Below, piece after piece: positions 16,092 through 28,605 of a stretch of 64,000 bases of DNA. This DNA comes from Cladopsammia gracilis. Taxonomy: Eukaryota; Cnidaria; Anthozoa; Scleractinia; Dendrophylliidae. Each line of letters begins with the position of its first letter. Within the stretch, counting starts at the first letter, position 1. The notes beneath the pieces were generated by a model, which saw only the letters and a list, made by a program, of their open reading frames with translations, searched no databases and was not told the origin of the DNA. The translations under genes were made by a program, and so were the position numbers. The DNA lies in the NCBI GenBank assembly GCA_022457155.1, contig JAJGOT010000017.1, positions 62,001 through 126,000 on the forward strand, given 5' to 3'.

Positions 16092-18400
16092 TCGCTCAGC
16101 CACAGGATTCTTGTTAGGGTTTTTGGGCCTACCAACCTCCAGGGTGATCCCATAAGAGAGGAGTACTCTGTCCTTGGCAAGGGCGGAGAAGCCAGGGGCA
16201 GGATCAACGCGGACGATCACCCCCCCGTCGCGAAGGGAACGGAGCTGAGAGCAGAGCATGATGATGGCATTGCGGAGGTCTTCGAGTTTTTCACTCGCGA
16301 TGAAGGAAGACACGGTGTACGAAGACACTGTTTCCCTTAGAACCATGATCAGTTGACGATGACGCTTAGCGACATCAGCTGCAAATGATACGCCAATGGT
16401 AGGAGGAGCATCGGCAGTTGACTGCGGGTGCAGGTGTTTAGGGATAGTCTTCAGAGATTGACAGGTGTGACAGCAGGAAGAGACAGTCTCAATTGCTTTG
16501 TCAAGGTCCAGAGCAAAGAAGTACCTGCTAAAAAGGCGCTTGGCTTGGTACTTGGAAGGATGACTGAAACGGATGTGAAGGGCTGTCAGGAGTCCATCAA
16601 GAACAGTGCGAGGGACAACAATGCGATCGCGAGGGGGCTGGAAAGGCGGGTGGTCTTTGACAACGAGAAGACCATCAGTGGCGATGACGACGTCCTGAAG
16701 ATAGCGTTTGACATCAATTATTTTGGTAGCCTTCTTTGAAGGTCGGGTACCTTGACTGAGGTGAGAATGGGTTCGCCGGAGGTGAGGGCATTCCAGCTGG
16801 GTAGCTTGCCATGCGGCGCGGCTGGTGAAGGGCATTCGAACAGAACCCTCTAGGACTTCACTCACGGAGATGCTGCGCACAACAGAATCTTCCAACTCCG
16901 CAATAAAGCGACAAATCTGACAGCTGGAGTCCAAGCATTCTCTTGGGTGCCTGCTGGCGAAGTCTGAGGGGAGGTTTTCAACACCTGCAATGTGGCGCAC
17001 ATGGACAGAATAGCGGCTGACTGTAGACAGGAAGGTGGTAACTCTGGAGCTGGCTGAGAACTCTCCTCTCCTAAGCTTATCGTAGGCTTGGACACAAGGC
17101 CTACTGTCCGTCAGAACTTCGGTTGTATGGGATGACTGGATAATGTAAGGGGCGAAGTGCTTGATGGAGGAAGCTATGGCCAGAGCTTCGATCTCACACG
17201 GTAGCCAGGTCACTTGATGCTTTCGCAGTCTCGCGCTGAAAAAAACAGCCAACAGCAGTTTACCGTTCCGGTGGGTGTAGAGTGTGGCTGCGATGCCTCT
17301 ATTCTTCACAGAACCATCTGTCACGATCCACAAAGCGTCGCGGGGTTGGGGGATTGTGATGGTCTTGTGGTTTTCCAAGGCATGTTGGGCGGACTTGAAA
17401 GACAGGAGTAACTCATCGGACCACACTAGTCTTTCTCGAGATTCCTTTCCATCGGTGGCCTGATCCAAGGGGTCCAGCAATTCTGCGAACCTAGGGAGTA
17501 CTCGGCTGAGCACCTTGTATGCACCAACGAAAGATCGTAGGCCTTGAACAGTAGTAGGAGGGTCAACAGAGGATAATGCGGCTAACTTGTGGGGGCTAGC
17601 CTGTAGGGTGCCATTAGACCATACCCAACCCAACACGGTGGCCTTTCTGAGACAGATGAGTGTTTTGGGCGCGGAGAGACGAAGATTGTTGCGTTGAAGC
17701 AAGGAAAGAACGCGCCGCCAATTATGAAGGACATCTGTAGGGTTGCTCCCACCAACGTACAGGTCATCAGTAATTTTGGCAACACAACCCTCTTGAATTA
17801 GGTCACCCAGAACTCGAGACATTAGCTCCTCGAGGCATGTTTCCGACCCAGGCATGACCATAGCAGAGCGGGTATAAACACGGATGCCTTTAAAGGGTGT
17901 GGCTACCCCACAGTACTTCATGGAAGAGTGAGCCAGTGGAATTTGATAGAACGACTTTAACAAGTCCGAGATAACTATATACTCCCACTTCCCAATTTCA
18001 CGCAGTACACCATCGACGTTAGGCATTAGGGAAGGCTGGGGCTTGCTATACTGGGCAACTTCGCCGAAGGATGTCACAAGTCTGCTACCCCCATTGGGTT
18101 TCTTAACAAGGAAGGAGGTATTCAAGTACTCAACGTGTACGTTCACCTGTTCAGGTCTGGCAAACACACCAGCCACTTTGAGCTCGTCAAATTTGGCTTG
18201 CAATTCCTCAAGGGTGCTTCTGTTGTACTGTGGGAGTCTGCCTTTACGCTGAGGGGGGAGTGTGGGACCAATGTTGACAACAGCTTCAATGGTACCGCTA
18301 GCGCCGTTATATTTCGAGATAGTGGGGTTGAAAACATCATCAAACTCCAGATTCAGTGCTCCGAACTTGTCGCGAATGTCCTCGTCTAAGCAGCCATCGG
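16092..18400 (-). pseudogene. Retrotransposon pol: RT, RNase H and truncated integrase
   Basis: The open frame from 18,203 has LVTSFGEV, WEYIVISDLLKSFYQIPL, the ITDD active site and LSAPKT of reverse transcriptase. An RNase H domain follows (WIVTDGSVKNRG, FSARL, E in CEIEALAI, LTDSRPC). Next are an HHCC-type integrase zinc domain (HIRFSHPSKY...CCHTC) and an integrase core with Asp in FAADVAKR, Asp in VRVDPAPGF and Glu in NPVAE, the last residue before the junction at 16,091. Sequence between 18,204 and about 18,400 continues the polyprotein upstream in the same sense with no ATG needed. The frame change near 18,400 separates it from the protease part. Confidence 0.85.
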
Positions 18401-18402
18401 GG

Positions 18403-19683
18403 TCAAGGAATAGTGGAGAAGGGCTGGCAGCAGGTAGGGGCAGTAGTGGCTGTAGAGGTAGGGGCAGATGTGGTGTCTATGGTGTCAACAGGTATAACAT
18501 GCCTTACATGACACAGCTGCTCGCCGGTCCGTAGAAGTATAGGAGAGTCAGTCGTATTGGTTATGCGTACAGCGTGGTCCACAGAGAGGACTTGTTGAGG
18601 TGGGGGCCATGCTCCTTCTGCCTTGAGGGGGGTGTTGGATGGACAGTCTAGTCGGGGTTCAAGGGCCCATAATGTATCTGGGTCAGAATCACAAGGGGTG
18701 TCAAGCTGAACGTACTCTCGTGGCAGTATAAATGTGCGTTGCGGGTTGCGTAGGAGAAAGGACTGGGTGCGTCGCACAGCTGGTTGAGTAGTGTGTTTGG
18801 AAGCAGTACCATAGTGGATTACGTCAGACCCGCCGATTACAATTTGACGCCTGGCAGGACGGATGCCGATGTCGTTTCGGGCCAGGAAGGGGTTTCCCGC
18901 TAAAATGTCAACATCGAGTTGGCGAACAACTAGGGCGTCTAGTTCAAATGCTTGCTGTCCACGAGTGAGAGTGCAATGCACTTCACCCACCACATCCATA
19001 GGGGTAACTCCATCGGCTTGGCGGGCCATCTGAGAAGCTGGGGTAACAGGTAGGCCATATAACTTAGCGGCCGAGGCACGAACCATGTTAGACGTGGCGC
19101 CAGTATCAAGGGTGAGCTGCACGGGGTGCTCGTGGTAAAAGGTGTTGAGAACAGGTGATTGAATAATGCTGACACGGAGTGCAGTAGGTGCAGTAGGTGC
19201 ATCACTGTGCTCAGGCGGGAGGGCATGATCGCAACACTCATCATAAGGGCCACAGTCGCCGGTCGCAAACTCATCAGGGTCGTCGTTTATAAGACGTGAG
19301 CGGGCCAATGGTCTCCTGTCACGATCAGGCAGGTAACGGCACTCCATTAGATCATGGGTGTTGTGAGGGCGTCCAGCGGTTTTGCAGAGAATACAAGATA
19401 CAAATGGACGGCGGCGTGGTTGGCCCTGTCCGCCATTAGAGGTGCGTCTGGGGTTGACATTGCTAATACGCATGGCTTTGGTGTCCTCTATGGAGCGTAG
19501 TTCATCAAGGAGGGAACTAAGTGCTTGTGAGATCTCTGGCTTGAGTGAGGCAAGGGTCTTGTTACGCAACTCAGAACCATACTTCTGCTTTACCAGTAAT
19601 GGTAGGCCAGGGTGGATCAGCTGCAGCCACAGAACTACTATAGTGTTCTCAAGCGATGGGTAAAGATCTTCATCTGCGGTCAC
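18403..19683 (-). pseudogene. Retrotransposon gag C-terminus and aspartic protease
   Basis: The frame opens with gag C-terminal sequence (LWLQLIHPGLPLLVKQKYG, the SLLDELRSIEDTKAM helix) and a zinc-knuckle-like CILCKTAGRPHNTHDLMEC. The retropepsin domain follows, with LTLDTGATSNMV as the active-site loop and VDILAGNPFL as the flap-side motif. It stops at 18,403 in a low-complexity threonine stretch, out of frame with the RT part. Confidence 0.8.
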
Positions 19684-19700
19684 CTGCTCACCGTGGTGGG

Positions 19701-20189
19701 TTAAGCCACCATTAACTGCAAGGAGGTGTCTTCGAAGAAGGCCATGAGGCGTTGGAATAAGTCCTCTGGTCGCTCAGCAGTTTGAAGGCTGATGCTTGCA
19801 AGGTCGAGGAAATGGGCTCCGGAGGACTGGAACCCAAAATGCTGGCGAATTTTCTGCCAAATGTCATTCAGAGAGGTAGAGTGCTTTACTATGGAGTTCC
19901 TGGAGATCACGGGGCAAAAATTGGCAATCTGTCCGAGCAGAAGATCCAGGTGGGCATTTTTCTGAGCGGCAGTAAGTCGTTGTTCCTCAGGTACAGACGT
20001 GCCATCATTCGTAAGGCCTCTTCGAGTGTTGGCGGCGGTTTGTTTTTGCCATGCGGCCTCTAAAAATGGGACAAAGTTCTTGTCCAGGGATAATATGTAG
20101 ACTAAGTTTTGCCTCCAACTTTCGTACGAGGTGATGGTCTCGTTTTTCATAACCTGCCATTGTTTAGGGGCCCTGGGAGCGGCGGCCAT
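19701..20189 (-). pseudogene. Retrotransposon gag N-terminus
   Basis: 162 codons from ATG 20,189: [18 protein letters not shown], then a helical capsid-type region ([41 protein letters not shown]). The frame stops at 19,701, and the same protein sense resumes in another frame at 19,683, so a short indel splits gag. Confidence 0.75.
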
Positions 20190-20324
20190 GTTGGTTTTCC
20201 TACACGAGCGGTTACGGCGAATTCACGTTGATTTGTTGATCTTCGCACTTCGTGAAAATAAGGGTCACAGGTTCCAGACGACCACACTTGTGTTAGGGTC
20301 CACCGTACGTGGGTAAAAGCCGCT

Positions 20325-20485
20325 GCCACCACGCCAATAAGGAACAAACTGTGTCTTAACGAAGGTTTATTGAAGACCGAACGAGAACCGCATGGAATTA
20401 CAAAGATGAGCTACGGGCGCATGCGCGCGCTAGATACCGCTGAAAGTAACGCAATAACAACGTAGTGGCGCTGTTCAGGGACACA
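20325..20485 (-). repeat. 5' LTR of the retrotransposon (approximate limits)
   Basis: Read on minus, the segment begins TGTCCCTGAACAGCGCC near 20,483 and includes a CAATAAACC polyadenylation signal near 20,370. It runs into a leader with TGGCGTGGTGGCAGCGGC (a possible primer-binding site) before the gag ATG. The exact 3' edge cannot be set without the second LTR. Confidence 0.5.
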
Positions 20486-20604
20486 TTCTTCAAGTAGTCA
20501 TTTTATTTCCTGAGGAAGTCAGGCTGTGCCTGACTAAATATTGAACAGAATATACATAATCCCAGTTGTACAGTCAGCCTTACTTGATTAGTTATTTCCT
20601 AATT

Positions 20605-20888
20605 AGAGTAGTTTTCAATTGAGTGTCGAAAGTAATTACACAATTGCTTTGGTTTTTCATTGCTACGCTTTGTGATTGGCTAAAAACTCTCGCGCCACTT
20701 TCTCGACCAATCAGAAGTAAAACCAAAACCAATCGTGACTTGCTCGCACGCGTTTTCCCGCGCTTGGCGCCGCCGACATGTAACTGCTTCGAGCTCTGAT
20801 TGGCTCATTAGATTGTTTACGATTGCTGTGATTAGTCAGAGTAATTACTTTGGTTTTGGTTTTACCACACTCAATTGAAAACTGCTCT
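20605..20888. mobile_element. MITE family A, copy 1
   Basis: About 285 bp with TIR AGAG(C/T)AGTTTTCAATTGAGTG. The family carries internal CCAATCA boxes and a conserved GCGCCACTTTCTCGACCAATC core, with four more copies in this window. Confidence 0.8.
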
Positions 20889-21043
20889 ATATAAAATTTG
20901 CTGACTGGATCCACCAGGATCCGACGCTTTTGCATTGTTCGTTGGCCCTTGCAGGTATTTCCAAAGTTCATTATTTAGTTGTTTCTGTCTGTCCTGGACT
21001 AACACACGAAAGGGTCATGCAGGGCCATGTAAAACACGGTTCT

Positions 21044-21247
21044 CAGTGGCGGATCTAGGGTAGGGGGCCGGGGGAGCCCACCCCACCCCACCCCACCCCC
21101 TTATCTTGAGACCCGAGGGGCCGAAATTTTTTTTCAGTCTATTACATTTTCATATCGCCTCCCCACCCTTTCACCTGTTCACTCCCCCTGTTCACTCCCC
21201 CTATTCACTCCGTCTCTCCCCCTCCATGGAGTTTGGATCCGCCACTG
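21044..21247. mobile_element. CAGTGGCGGAT-type MITE (hAT-like ends)
   Basis: Starts CAGTGGCGGATCTAGG and ends TTGGATCCGCCACTG; the interior is C- or G-rich low complexity. A second copy lies at 33,301. Confidence 0.75.
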
Positions 21248-23068
21248 GATCAAACCGCCAGTGAATGGAAGCCGAGAGCAGGTAAACAAATTTTGTACAA
21301 GACTGACAAAAGTGAACTGGATTCTTCTAGGACTTCCACTTACATGTATCTGTAACAATGCTTTCTCCAGTTCTTTGGCATGCTTTGGGAGAACAGTTCA
21401 AAAGAATGTCGTTAAAACAGTCCAATTTACAATTTTCCTTGTGTATTACTTGTGTATTTATACCATTTCTACGATTCTTGATTTCTGGAAGAGATTCACC
21501 AGTATTCACCGCCATATTGTCTTACGATAGTTTGAAAATGCTTAGTCGCAACTGTGCTGTCGCTGTGCAACAATAGTTTAATAGTCCAAAATTAGGCAAA
21601 TCCAAGCCTTTTTATAGGGCCGCCTCAATCTCCTTTTCTTTGTTTTTCCGCGCGTGAAGCAAAGGAAACAAGAAGCTGTACACAGCTTGAACTCGTGGCG
21701 CCTTTAACTCATTGCAGCATTGATTCCCAAGTGATTTGAGTGCTTTTACAGAGAAACATAAGCTTAAAATTATGTCTAATCAAAGGCTCCTAAGAGCCAA
21801 CCCGAGAAGAAGAAATGCTAACGCGTAACGCGTAACGCAATATTGCCGTAAGCTTACGTTTTCACACTGACACGGCTCGATATATATTTTTTTTAAATTA
21901 AACGAAGGATTTTTGACGAAGGAAAAAAAAAGTACATCACTTTCATAATGTCCAGTTCGAAAAAAGAAAAAAAAAGTAAAAAAAAAAAAAGGACGTCATG
22001 GAGATTCGAACTCGGGCCGTCCGGGACTAAGCCACAAACTCAATCACTGCGCTGTCCAAGAGCACATACTTCTTACGAACTAAATTTTATTATTTAAAGC
22101 TAAATACGCATCAGACCGCGTGTTTAGGTTGCAAAATCCTTTTAGATCGATTTTAATGTTGCACTAAAAACTCCAAATGCGAAACATCTGTAAGCTTATT
22201 GGTGTCTATATTCGTTTACATCAAATTAATTATTGTTATCGTTGGATTCACTTTGAATTCCTGTTACGAAACGTGCTCGTAACAAAGCATTTGCTCACTA
22301 AGGATCACTAAGTTTACAGCTGATGGAAGGAACAAGTGAGTGAGTGAGTGAGTGAGAGTGTAAATTTTATTTAAACACCCTTGCCGATAACCTGTTCATC
22401 ATGCTTTCACGTATACACGGGTTTAAAAGTAAGACTACACTGCATTCACTAGATTCAGTAGCTGACACCCGGAGCTCGATCGCTAAGCAAATGGCAAGTT
22501 TAATATATAAAACACAGAACTTGCCAGAGCAAAAATCCCACGGGAATAAGCGGCGAACACAATATCAAACGGTCCTATCCATCCATGAACGCCTTGCATT
22601 GTCTTGAAAGTGTGCAGTTGTACGCAGTAGTTCTTTATCTTGCTTCTCGAGTACACAAACGGAGAGATTTTACGGTATGTATTTCATGGCCGTAAGCCAT
22701 ATAGTCGTCGATACAGACTTTAATATGCGTGCATAAATTTGCATGCGCTAATGTGACACGAAAAAAAAACAAGAAAAGTCAACGCCGGATTTACAACTCG
22801 TGTGCTTCGCCACGAGTAAAAAGAGACGTCTGCACGTAGCTTAGGAAGACAGTGGACGAATGAGGGAGATGGGTGATCTTGATTCCAGGTCCAGGAAGGC
22901 GATGATTACGGATACAACTGCGGATAATTTCCTTCAAATGACTCACCTTTCTTCGATGACTGAACACAAGAGAACACTCAAAGACCCTGGGAACGAGGTT
23001 AAAGTTGTACGTCATGTAATGTCATTGAAATCTGTCTTTCTGTTTCCAAAACAAATCAGGTAACGAAG
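21248..23068. other. Intergenic: tRNA-derived SINE, simple repeat, upstream region of the three-exon gene
   Basis: No gene seen. It contains a tRNA-like sequence on minus (about 21,995-22,063) and a (GAGT)n run at 22,335-22,361. The last 200 bp before 23,069 are probably promoter and 5' UTR of the small host gene; no TATA box is obvious. Confidence 0.5.
21995..22063 (-). repeat. tRNA-derived SINE fragment
   Basis: On minus, TGGACAGCGCAGTGATTGAG resembles box A, and GAGTTCGAATCTCC is a good box B. It is followed by a long A/G-rich tail on the plus-strand left side. The arms do not fold into a clean tRNA, so it is not called as a tRNA gene. Confidence 0.5.
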
Positions 23069-24856
23069 ATGGCGGACGGCGAGAAACAAGACGATAATTT
23101 GAGACAGTTTGTTGAGGATGCATGTAAAGCACAAGCACTCGAAGTGAGTTGAGTAGTTTTATTTATACAGACAGAATATTACGCCGCTTTTCAAGGTGAA
23201 GTATTACGCTTCTGCTGAGCCTTGTCAGTTGTGCTCGCGCTCTTTGCCTCAAGAACCAGCATAATTCAAGGCTTCTCGCTGGGTTGATAAATTGACTCAA
23301 CTTATTTGGGTCAGTTTTGACCTAAAAATGTCAAAATCCCCATGACATGGACCCTTTAATAGTTTGATCAGCTGACTTGTTTCCTCATGTTCCTCGTGCC
23401 TCTAAATTTATACTGCCAATACCCACAGGTAGCTGTCAGTTGTTTTCTCAGACTAATTTCTATGGTTTCAATAACCTTTTAAAATTTTTTAACTAGATAG
23501 GTGTTAGAGCTAGCTGAAGTACATGTAGGCTGTGGTTTGGGACAATTCTCATGAGCATTAAAGTGACAATCAAGACAAAGTGTAGTGTCTGTAGGCTATG
23601 AATTGAGATAATAGCTGTTTGCCTCGCTTCCATAATTCCATTGTACGAAGAAAGGAATGTTTTTTTTTTGCAAAAGAGGTCGCTAGCAACTCTGAGGTTT
23701 TCTTGAAAACGAAGCAAAAACCAGCAGAAAAATAATTCAGAGCAATGTTTTGCAATTAATTTGCAGTTTACATGCTTTAAACATGAGGCAAATCTATGCA
23801 AAAAAAAAAAACAAAAACAAAAACAAAAAACAAAAACAAAACTAATCTAATCTAATACTATAATTCACAACAGTTTCCCATCACTGTGAATGTAAATGTG
23901 AAAAAAAACAGCCCAAAACTGGACATAAGGCAGTTATGCACCCAATCCTTCAATACTTACGGTATAAGCATTGAGGTGAAAATCAAGGCAAAGAAGGTGG
24001 CACTTTGAGTTCAAATAGATGCCTATACACTGCCAGTAGTTGCCTTCTGATGAAACCACTGAAATTAGATTAATTTTTTTATTGCTAATAGATTTCTGAT
24101 GCTAACGCTGATGGTGCAGTCTTAGATGCTGAGAGAATGAACAGATTCTACCAACGTGCTCTAAATGAGAGTGAACGGTTAGTACCACACTCTAACTTAG
24201 TTTCTTTTCGGAAGATAATATATTCTTAATCGAAGAAAAATGTTTTGTTAGGAAGAACATAACAATTCTTCATCCGCAGAGAAAAATTATAAATCTTGAG
24301 AGGAGATTTTAAGTTGTTTTGGAAATAATGTTATTTCTTCTACTGAAAAAAGAAAGTTCTTTTGAAAATAATCTCATTTACTTAATAAACATTTTTTAAA
24401 TTCTTGGCTGAAGAATCAGGATTCTTTCCAAGAAACTTTAATATTCTGGTTAGAAGGGGACATTCCCACCTTAAAAATTTGGACTTTTTTCATGAAATTT
24501 AATGTTATCATTAGAAGTATTATTGGTCTTAAATAGGGATGTTCATTCTTGTATTAAGAATTAAGATTCATCTTAAACAGATTTAATATTCTCTTTAGAA
24601 AGCACACTGCTGGTATAATATGTTGTGCTGCCCAACCCTTGACCCTATTTCAGATGCTACTATACTTGTTTGTTTGAAATTATACTTGTTTCAGGCCTAT
24701 ACACAGGACTGTTTTTTAAACCACCTACTCCTTGTTATTATTTTATTGCATATTCTATTATATTATCGCACTATGTTTTCTTAGATGGGTAGTTAGGTTT
24801 CCACAATTAGTGGAGGGTCAAACCTCGGCTATGTCTTCTGACACATTAGTAAAGAT

Positions 24857-24912
<56 letters not shown>

Positions 24913-26534
24913 TCATTTAAAGAGTGGTTAACGTTATCCAACAGATAAATCACTATCCAGTGGATAAAGGTTACACAAAATCAATATTATTGAGTCTACT
25001 AGATAGAGATTCATCCAGTGGATAGTGCTGTAACAAATAACCGGGACCAGAAGGCTTTTATTTGATCAGTTCTACATATATAAATTACTCTTTGCGTTTT
25101 ATTTGAGTATTATAATATCCCTCACAGGTAGCTAAAATACCATGTTGTTTTGTTACCAAAAACATGATTTGGTATTGAACACACTAAAATATTATATGCA
25201 GCCAAATCTCTCTTTATGGACACAGCCTCCATAAGGTAGACACGTCACTTGGTCCTAAAGTAAAGAGACCAAGATTCATACAAACTACTTTACTTCTATA
25301 AAGCAGTTTTCAATTGAGTGTGGTAAAACCAAAACCAAAGTGATTACTCTGACCAATCACAGCAGTCGTAAACAATCCAATGAACCAATCAGAGCTTGAA
25401 GCAATTACATGTCGGCGGCACCAAGCGCGGGAAAACGCGTGCGAGCAAGTCACAATTGGTTTTGGTTTTACTTCTGATTGGTCGAGAAAGTGGCGCAAGA
25501 TTTTTTAGCCAATCACAAAGCATAGCAATGCAAAACCAAAGCAATTGTGTAATTACTTTTAACACTCAATTGAAAACTGCTCTAATACAGACAACATAAT
25601 TCAAATCGGTCTTAAGAACCAAAATTTATAGAAACTCTTTCTCCATAATAACATGTGCAACTTAGTTTGAACTTGCTCCTAAAGGGAACAAAATTCATAC
25701 AAACCCTACCTCCATAATATGGACACCTCAGTTCACGTGGTCCTAAAGAGACCATAGGCATACCGTAAAATCCCAGTTATAAGACCTGGGCTTATACAAC
25801 TTCATAAGGGTTTTTTTGGCTACCCTATCCTATCCTAACCTATCCTATCCTATCCTATATATAGGAGGGGTACAACCTGAATATTGTTTTGTTACCAAAC
25901 TGATGGGCCTATAACCTGGGGGGCTTATAAGGGGAGGGGGGGCTGCAGCCCTCCCAGCCCCTCCCCCTCGTATGCCTATGAACTGTGATGTGTTTATATA
26001 TAGGAGGGAGTACAACCTGAATGTTCTTTTGTTACCAAATTGATGGGCCTATAACCGGGGGGGCTTATAAGCGGTGGGGGGGGGGGGGGGGGGGAAGCTT
26101 ATAACTGAGACTTTACGGTAGTCTAATCCACCAGCCACTGGTTCATGGTCCAGTCCACACTTTACAGTAACCTTTTCACTGTCTGAAGTTGGCAGTTCAC
26201 TTCCCATTATGCAAAGTCCAGTCCACAGTCTAGTCCACAGACCAGTCTACCCTTCCTGATCTTACAAACTTAAGTTTAAAGTACGATTACATTTCTCTGT
26301 TCCTTTAGAATGAGCAACGAAGTCACAAAATCTCATAAACAACGAAGTGAACTTCACAAAGAACTGGGCGGAGACATGTTTGAGAGCTGGACTAAGGATC
26401 ATGCTCAAGAGGTCCTCTGCTCTCAGACATATGAGCTTTGGAGCAAAGAGGAGGAGAAAGCTAAAAAAGTACTACAAGAGCTAGAAAAAGCGTCAATCTG
26501 TGATGACGAAAGCAGTGATGATGCCTCACACTAA
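23069..26534 (+). CDS. Three-exon host gene, 128-aa acidic helical protein, unrecognised
   Basis: Exons are 23,069-23,143, 24,092-24,177 and 26,309-26,534 (75, 86 and 226 bp; 129 codons with stop). Donors are GAA|GTGAGT and CG|GTTAGT; acceptors are AATAG|ATTTC and TTTAG|AATG; the phases agree. The protein starts MADGEKQDDNLRQFVEDACK, has a helical middle (AERMNRFYQRALNESER), a conserved-looking ELHKELGGDMFESW, and an acidic C-terminus. No signal peptide or TM segment. I do not recognise the family; a small coiled-coil adaptor is possible. Introns hold a family A MITE, a TIR element and an ATG microsatellite. An ATG in exon 3 could start a shorter form. Confidence 0.7.
24856..24912. repeat. 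(GAT)n microsatellite
   Basis: About 19 copies of GAT, in intron 2 of the small host gene, after a sequence that could be the 3' tail of a LINE. Confidence 0.9.
25302..25583. mobile_element. MITE family A, copy 2
   Basis: AGCAGTTTTCAATTGAGTG ... CACTCAATTGAAAACTGCTCT; opposite orientation to copy 1, closely similar. Confidence 0.85.
25761..26120. mobile_element. TIR element with internal duplication and G-run
   Basis: 360 bp; left TIR TACCGTAAAATCCCAGTTATA, right TIR TATAACTGAGACTTTACGGTA. Inside, a block of about 140 bp (TATATAGGAGGG...GGGGGGCTTATAA) is present twice. A poly-G run of about 20 follows the second copy. Confidence 0.75.
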
Positions 26535-27171
26535 AGAATTCCCTCAATTTTAGGGTCGCAATGAAGAAACACTACAATGGGTACCCCATTCCTGAGTCAG
26601 GAGTTGAAGTCCGCGGGAATAAGAGTTCCTGAGAATTTTATAAAATTGTATAGAGTCTCGATTAGGGACACCAAATTTGTTATCCCATTGTCCCATTATA
26701 GGAGGAGGTCACTGAAACTATCTTTATTGACGTCATTATGACGTTTTACTTATTGTCATCGTTCGACATGTCTGCTTGTAAGGATTACATCTGAGAAAAA
26801 TAGGGAACTACTTTATTTATTGACCTATAAGTCAAGTGTCTTTTTTTCCACAAATTTAAGCCACTTTTAGTAAATGTTTTAATACAGAAACAAGGGTGCT
26901 TGGTTGATATGATATCTGAGAGTTTATTTTAGGAAAAATGTCGAACCATTGCAAACGGAACCGAGAAAAACAAGCTGAATGCTGTTCAGCAGCTTTTGTA
27001 AAAATATGTATTTTGAACACCATGATAAGGTAACTGGATCAGCAGTGAAGTGGCAGAAGCGGTGTGGCTTTGCTGCTCGTATTCAAACCCCATTGCCAAA
27101 ACTTTGCCCTTGCGCGAATAATCCGACCAGCTACATACGCACATGAATGCATAACTTATCCATTCTTGAAC

Positions 27172-27775
27172 AATACAAGAACACCATAAAACGTTCTAAC
27201 ATTGTACAGCATTTGCTGGTTGAACAATGATAGAACGTTAGATGATGTTCTACCAACTTTTTTCGTTGAATGAATGGTTTGTTTAAAATCAAACATTATG
27301 CCAAAGATTTTGTTGGGCGCGTCAATGTTTGAACGTTCAGCCAATTTTCCAACACAACAACGCTAGTAACAGCCAATCATGTTTCAGCCACGCTTCAAAC
27401 AAATGTTGGACAACAATGTCTGGACGTTCAGCCAAGCGTTCAAATATGTTGGCCAACATGTTGGGAAGTTTAGCCAGGTGTCCAACATTGCCATCCAACA
27501 AATGTTGAAACATTTAGCTACGTGTCTAACCATGCCACCCAACAAATGTTGGCCAACATGTTGGGAAGTTTAGCCAGGTGTCCAACGTTGCCATCTAACA
27601 AATGTTGGCCAACAATGTTAGAACGTTAAGCCGCGTGTCCAACATTGCTATCTAACAAATGTTGGCCAACAATGTTGGAACGTTTAGCCGTTCTTCCAAC
27701 AATGCCATCCAATCAATATTGGCCAATATGTTGGAACGTTTACCCGCGCGTCCAGCATTGCCATCCAAAAATGTT
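27172..27775. repeat. Tandem/irregular repeat of ATGTTGG-CCAACA units
   Basis: Segments with AACAAATGTTGGCCAACA and GTTTAGCCAGGTGTCCAAC recur about every 60 bp, around eight times. Each unit is partly palindromic. It lies between the convergent small host gene and channel gene. Confidence 0.75.
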
Positions 27776-28605
27776 AAGGAAGTATAATGAATTTCTCAAA
27801 GATGAATAGGCACATTGTTTGCTGTTCGGAGTTTTATAATATTTTATTTATTCTTTAACTGCAAAAATATGGTATTAACTTTAAATAAATCCATGAAGAC
27901 AAATAGTACAAACTTACAAAATTTAGTAAATAATTATGGTGCAATCATGTTACAAATGTAAGTAAGTTAGGTTATGAGAGGATGTGTGCAATGGCATATG
28001 TTAGGTTATGCTGTTCAATGGAATAATTTAAAATGAATTTTAAAGGCTCACGTAACATCGAGCTACACATCACTTGTAACCATTCTTGTCTCCAGCCCGA
28101 CCCGCCATTTTGAAAACGGAGGAGGCGCTGGGGACGAGGTTGCCTTATCCCCAAAGTGTACATTTCTTTTGGTCAGCGGTTGAAACGAATGGCTTTTCTA
28201 GAAATTATGGTTTTCGCATGCGCGTTGTTATCTACCGTTGTTTTCTTTATGATTTGACCTGTACCCCCTTTTCATCCTGGAAATCGATGCGATACGAGTA
28301 CGATATTTATTGGTATTTGGTGTTTTGTTAATATTGATATCTATAAAATAATAATATCATTATACTTTCTTATAGGTACATCTTGAAAAACATGCCTTAT
28401 TATTAATAGTTTCGTGTTCGAAATGTTACCATCGTTGCTCTTTTTTAGCTTTAAAACTTCTTTTTTTACTCATTATTTGTCTTAGTATACTGTTACTTTA
28501 ATTTTCCCTTCAACTTGAAGGAAATTCTGTACATTGATAAGCATTACTCATCATTATAAACCATTTTATGAAAAATAACAAAAAAAACAATCAATCATTC
28601 AACAA
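27776..28605. other. Intergenic 3' flank between convergent genes
   Basis: AT-rich, no gene seen. It contains AATAAA on plus (about 27,883), which may end the small gene if the satellite is within its 3' UTR. TTTATT motifs on plus (27,843 and 28,304) would act as AATAAA signals for the minus-strand channel gene. Confidence 0.35.

Larger units (their letters stand above)
16092..20485 (-). mobile_element. LTR retrotransposon (Ty3/Gypsy-like), truncated by the Polinton
   Basis: On the minus strand the order is LTR, gag, aspartic protease, reverse transcriptase, RNase H, integrase. The RT catalytic box is KITDDLYVGG. Frames are broken between gag parts (near 19,690) and between protease and RT (near 18,400), and the integrase ends exactly at the Polinton junction, so the element is dead. 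The 3' LTR should lie on the far side of the Polinton, outside the window. Confidence 0.88.
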
